This document shows positions 62,802 to 64,000 of a DNA stretch of 64,000 bases, piece by piece. The position numbers and the translations under genes are program-made. Below the pieces are notes generated by a model. It had not been told where the DNA came from, ran no database searches, and was given only the letters and a program-made list of their open reading frames with translations. The DNA is from Blastococcus sp. CT_GayMR19. Its GTDB lineage: Bacteria > Actinomycetota > Actinomycetes > Mycobacteriales > Geodermatophilaceae. The stretch spans positions 372,001 through 436,000 of the forward strand of contig NZ_SPQL01000001.1 of NCBI RefSeq assembly GCF_004570385.1. The letters run 5' to 3'. Numbering within the stretch: the stretch's first letter is position 1; every line of letters begins with the position of its first letter.

Positions 62802-62842
62802 CGGCTCGGGGACCCGATCGGTCGGACCGGGTCCCCGAGCCG
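62802..62842 (-). terminator. Long hairpin between livK and livH
   Basis: A 15-bp perfect stem (62802-62816 / 62828-62842; 13-bp core GCTCGGGGACCCG/CGGGTCCCCGAGC) with an 11-nt loop lies after the binding-protein gene. Such hairpins usually cut expression of the membrane genes below that of the binding protein or protect the upstream mRNA. Confidence 0.6.
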
Positions 62843-62892
62843 GGCGCGAGCACCCTGCCCAGCCGGTTCCCCGACCGGGCAAGGATGCCCGG

Positions 62893-64000
62893 TCACTCCA
62901 GGACGGTGAACTTCCCGTCCTGGACGACCTGCACGACGGCCGGGTGGACGGCGTCGCGGTTCTCGTCGATGGAGAACTCACCGAGGACGGTCGGGACGTT
63001 CTCCAGCCCGCCCAGGGCCTCCTTGATGGCCTCGCGGTCGGCGGAGCAGCCGGACCGCACGGCCTCGTCGACGAGCTTCAGACCGGTGTAGGCCTGCGCG
63101 GCGAACTGGTCGGGCTGCGCGTCGTACTTCGCCTCGAAGGCCTCCAGGAACGCCTGGTTCTCCGGGTTGTCGGAGGAGGAGTTCCAGGCCGCACCGACGA
63201 CGACGCCCTCCGCGGCGTCACCGGCGTCGGCCATCAGCCGCGGGTTGTTGAACCCGTTGCCGCCGATGATCGGCACGTCGATGCCGAGCTCGCGGGCCTG
63301 GGTGACCAGCGGGATCGCGGCCTCGATGAGGGCGGAGACCACCAGCGCGTCGGGCTGGCTCTCCTTGGCCTGCGTCAGCAGCGCCCGGAAGTCGGTGTCG
63401 GCCTTCGAGAAGGTGATCTCCTCCGCCACCTCGACACCCTCGTCCTCGAGCGCGCCGGAGAACGCCTCGAAGCCGGACTCGGTGAAGGCGTCGTCGTTGC
63501 TGTACATCACGACGACCTTCTCCAGGCCGTACTCCTCGGTGGCCTTGGCGATCGTCTGCGGGATCACCGCCGACTCGGTGAGCGAGTTGCGGTGGATGTA
63601 GTCGCCGATCTCGGTGACGCCGGCGGCGGTGTTGGAGATGCCGAGGACCGGCACCCCTGCCTCCTGGGCGATCGGGTCGGCCTGCACGGCCGCGTTGGAC
63701 AGCGTGGGCCCGATGATCAGGCTGACGTCGGAGGTGACGAACTCGTCGAACAGCGTGATGCCCTGGCGCGGGTCGGTCTGGTCGTCCTCGATGGTGAGCT
63801 CGTAGGTGACGCCCTCCTTCTCGGCCAGCTCCTCGGCCGCGAGCTCGAGGCCCTTCTGCTGCGACTCGCCGTAGCTGGCGGCCGCACCGGTCAGACTCAG
63901 GACGGCGCCGATCGGGACCGGGGCCTCGATCGTGCAGGAGTCCCCGGTGCCCTCTCCGGCGCGCTCGCCGGAGGCGGCCGAGCCGCCGCCCTCCTCGCCG
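62893..64000 (-). CDS. livK: Branched-chain amino acid binding protein LivK (partial)
   Basis: The frame stays open to the window edge, so the N-terminus with the signal peptide is missing; 368 residues are seen. It starts in a Gly/Glu-rich linker after which DSCTIEAPVPIGAVLSLTGAAASYGESQQKGLEL marks the type I periplasmic-binding fold, ending at VVQVVQDGKFTVLE. As a lipoprotein it would capture the amino acid for LivH-LivMG-LivF. Specificity cannot be told. Confidence 0.9.
   Translation of the reverse strand, partial: GEEGGGSAASGERAGEGTGDSCTIEAPVPIGAVLSLTGAAASYGESQQKGLELAAEELAEKEGVTYELTIEDDQTDPRQGITLFDEFVTSDVSLIIGPTLSNAAVQADPIAQEAGVPVLGISNTAAGVTEIGDYIHRNSLTESAVIPQTIAKATEEYGLEKVVVMYSNDDAFTESGFEAFSGALEDEGVEVAEEITFSKADTDFRALLTQAKESQPDALVVSALIEAAIPLVTQARELGIDVPIIGGNGFNNPRLMADAGDAAEGVVVGAAWNSSSDNPENQAFLEAFEAKYDAQPDQFAAQAYTGLKLVDEAVRSGCSADREAIKEALGGLENVPTVLGEFSIDENRDAVHPAVVQVVQDGKFTVLE

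Overview
High-GC DNA from an actinobacterium. The conserved block phoH-ybeY-corC-cdd-era-recO-uppS-fur-glyS-dus-ppdK-dnaG, GTG starts, four-base stop/start overlaps and SCO6880-type conjugation proteins all point there. The Geodermatophilaceae (Blastococcus, Modestobacter, Geodermatophilus) are my best guess for the family, but this is an inference.

The window has two parts that meet at a tRNA-Asn gene (37288-37360). To its left (1-37287) lies what looks like one end of an integrative and conjugative element (ICE). A tyrosine integrase and an excisionase-like HTH protein sit against the 3' end of the tRNA. Further left come a coiled-coil zinc-ribbon protein, a complete Tad-type pilus locus (21723-33954), a defence cassette (10947-21354) and a type IV secretion/conjugation operon on the minus strand (1-10646) that runs off the window. 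The other att site, the relaxase and a full VirD4 coupling protein were not found and probably lie beyond position 1.

The defence cassette is the most interesting region. It contains: (a) a HEPN-like orphan; (b) a two-gene Hachiman/AbpAB-like pair, a PD-(D/E)XK nuclease overlapping a Ski2-like SF2 helicase; (c) a small DUF4177-like gene; (d) a compact CBASS operon of CD-NTase, E2-like conjugating enzyme without E1 or JAB partner, and a one-TM putative effector, all coupled by four-base overlaps; (e) a DEDDh exonuclease fused to TerB, BRCT and Lsr2-like domains. The conjugation operon would build the transfer channel and the Tad genes a surface pilus, possibly for mating contact. The defence genes would protect the host and keep the element in it.

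To the right of the tRNA (37361-64000) is ordinary chromosome: DnaG primase, pyruvate phosphate dikinase, tRNA-dihydrouridine synthase, GlyRS, a Fur-family regulator, UppS, RecO, Era, CorC-like, YbeY and PhoH. A branched-chain amino-acid ABC transporter (livF, fused livM-livG, livH, livK) is cut by the window end. Notable non-coding features are two perfect 18-bp palindromes downstream of glyS, strong hairpins at recO/uppS and livK/livH, and repeats in the regulatory regions of the ICE.
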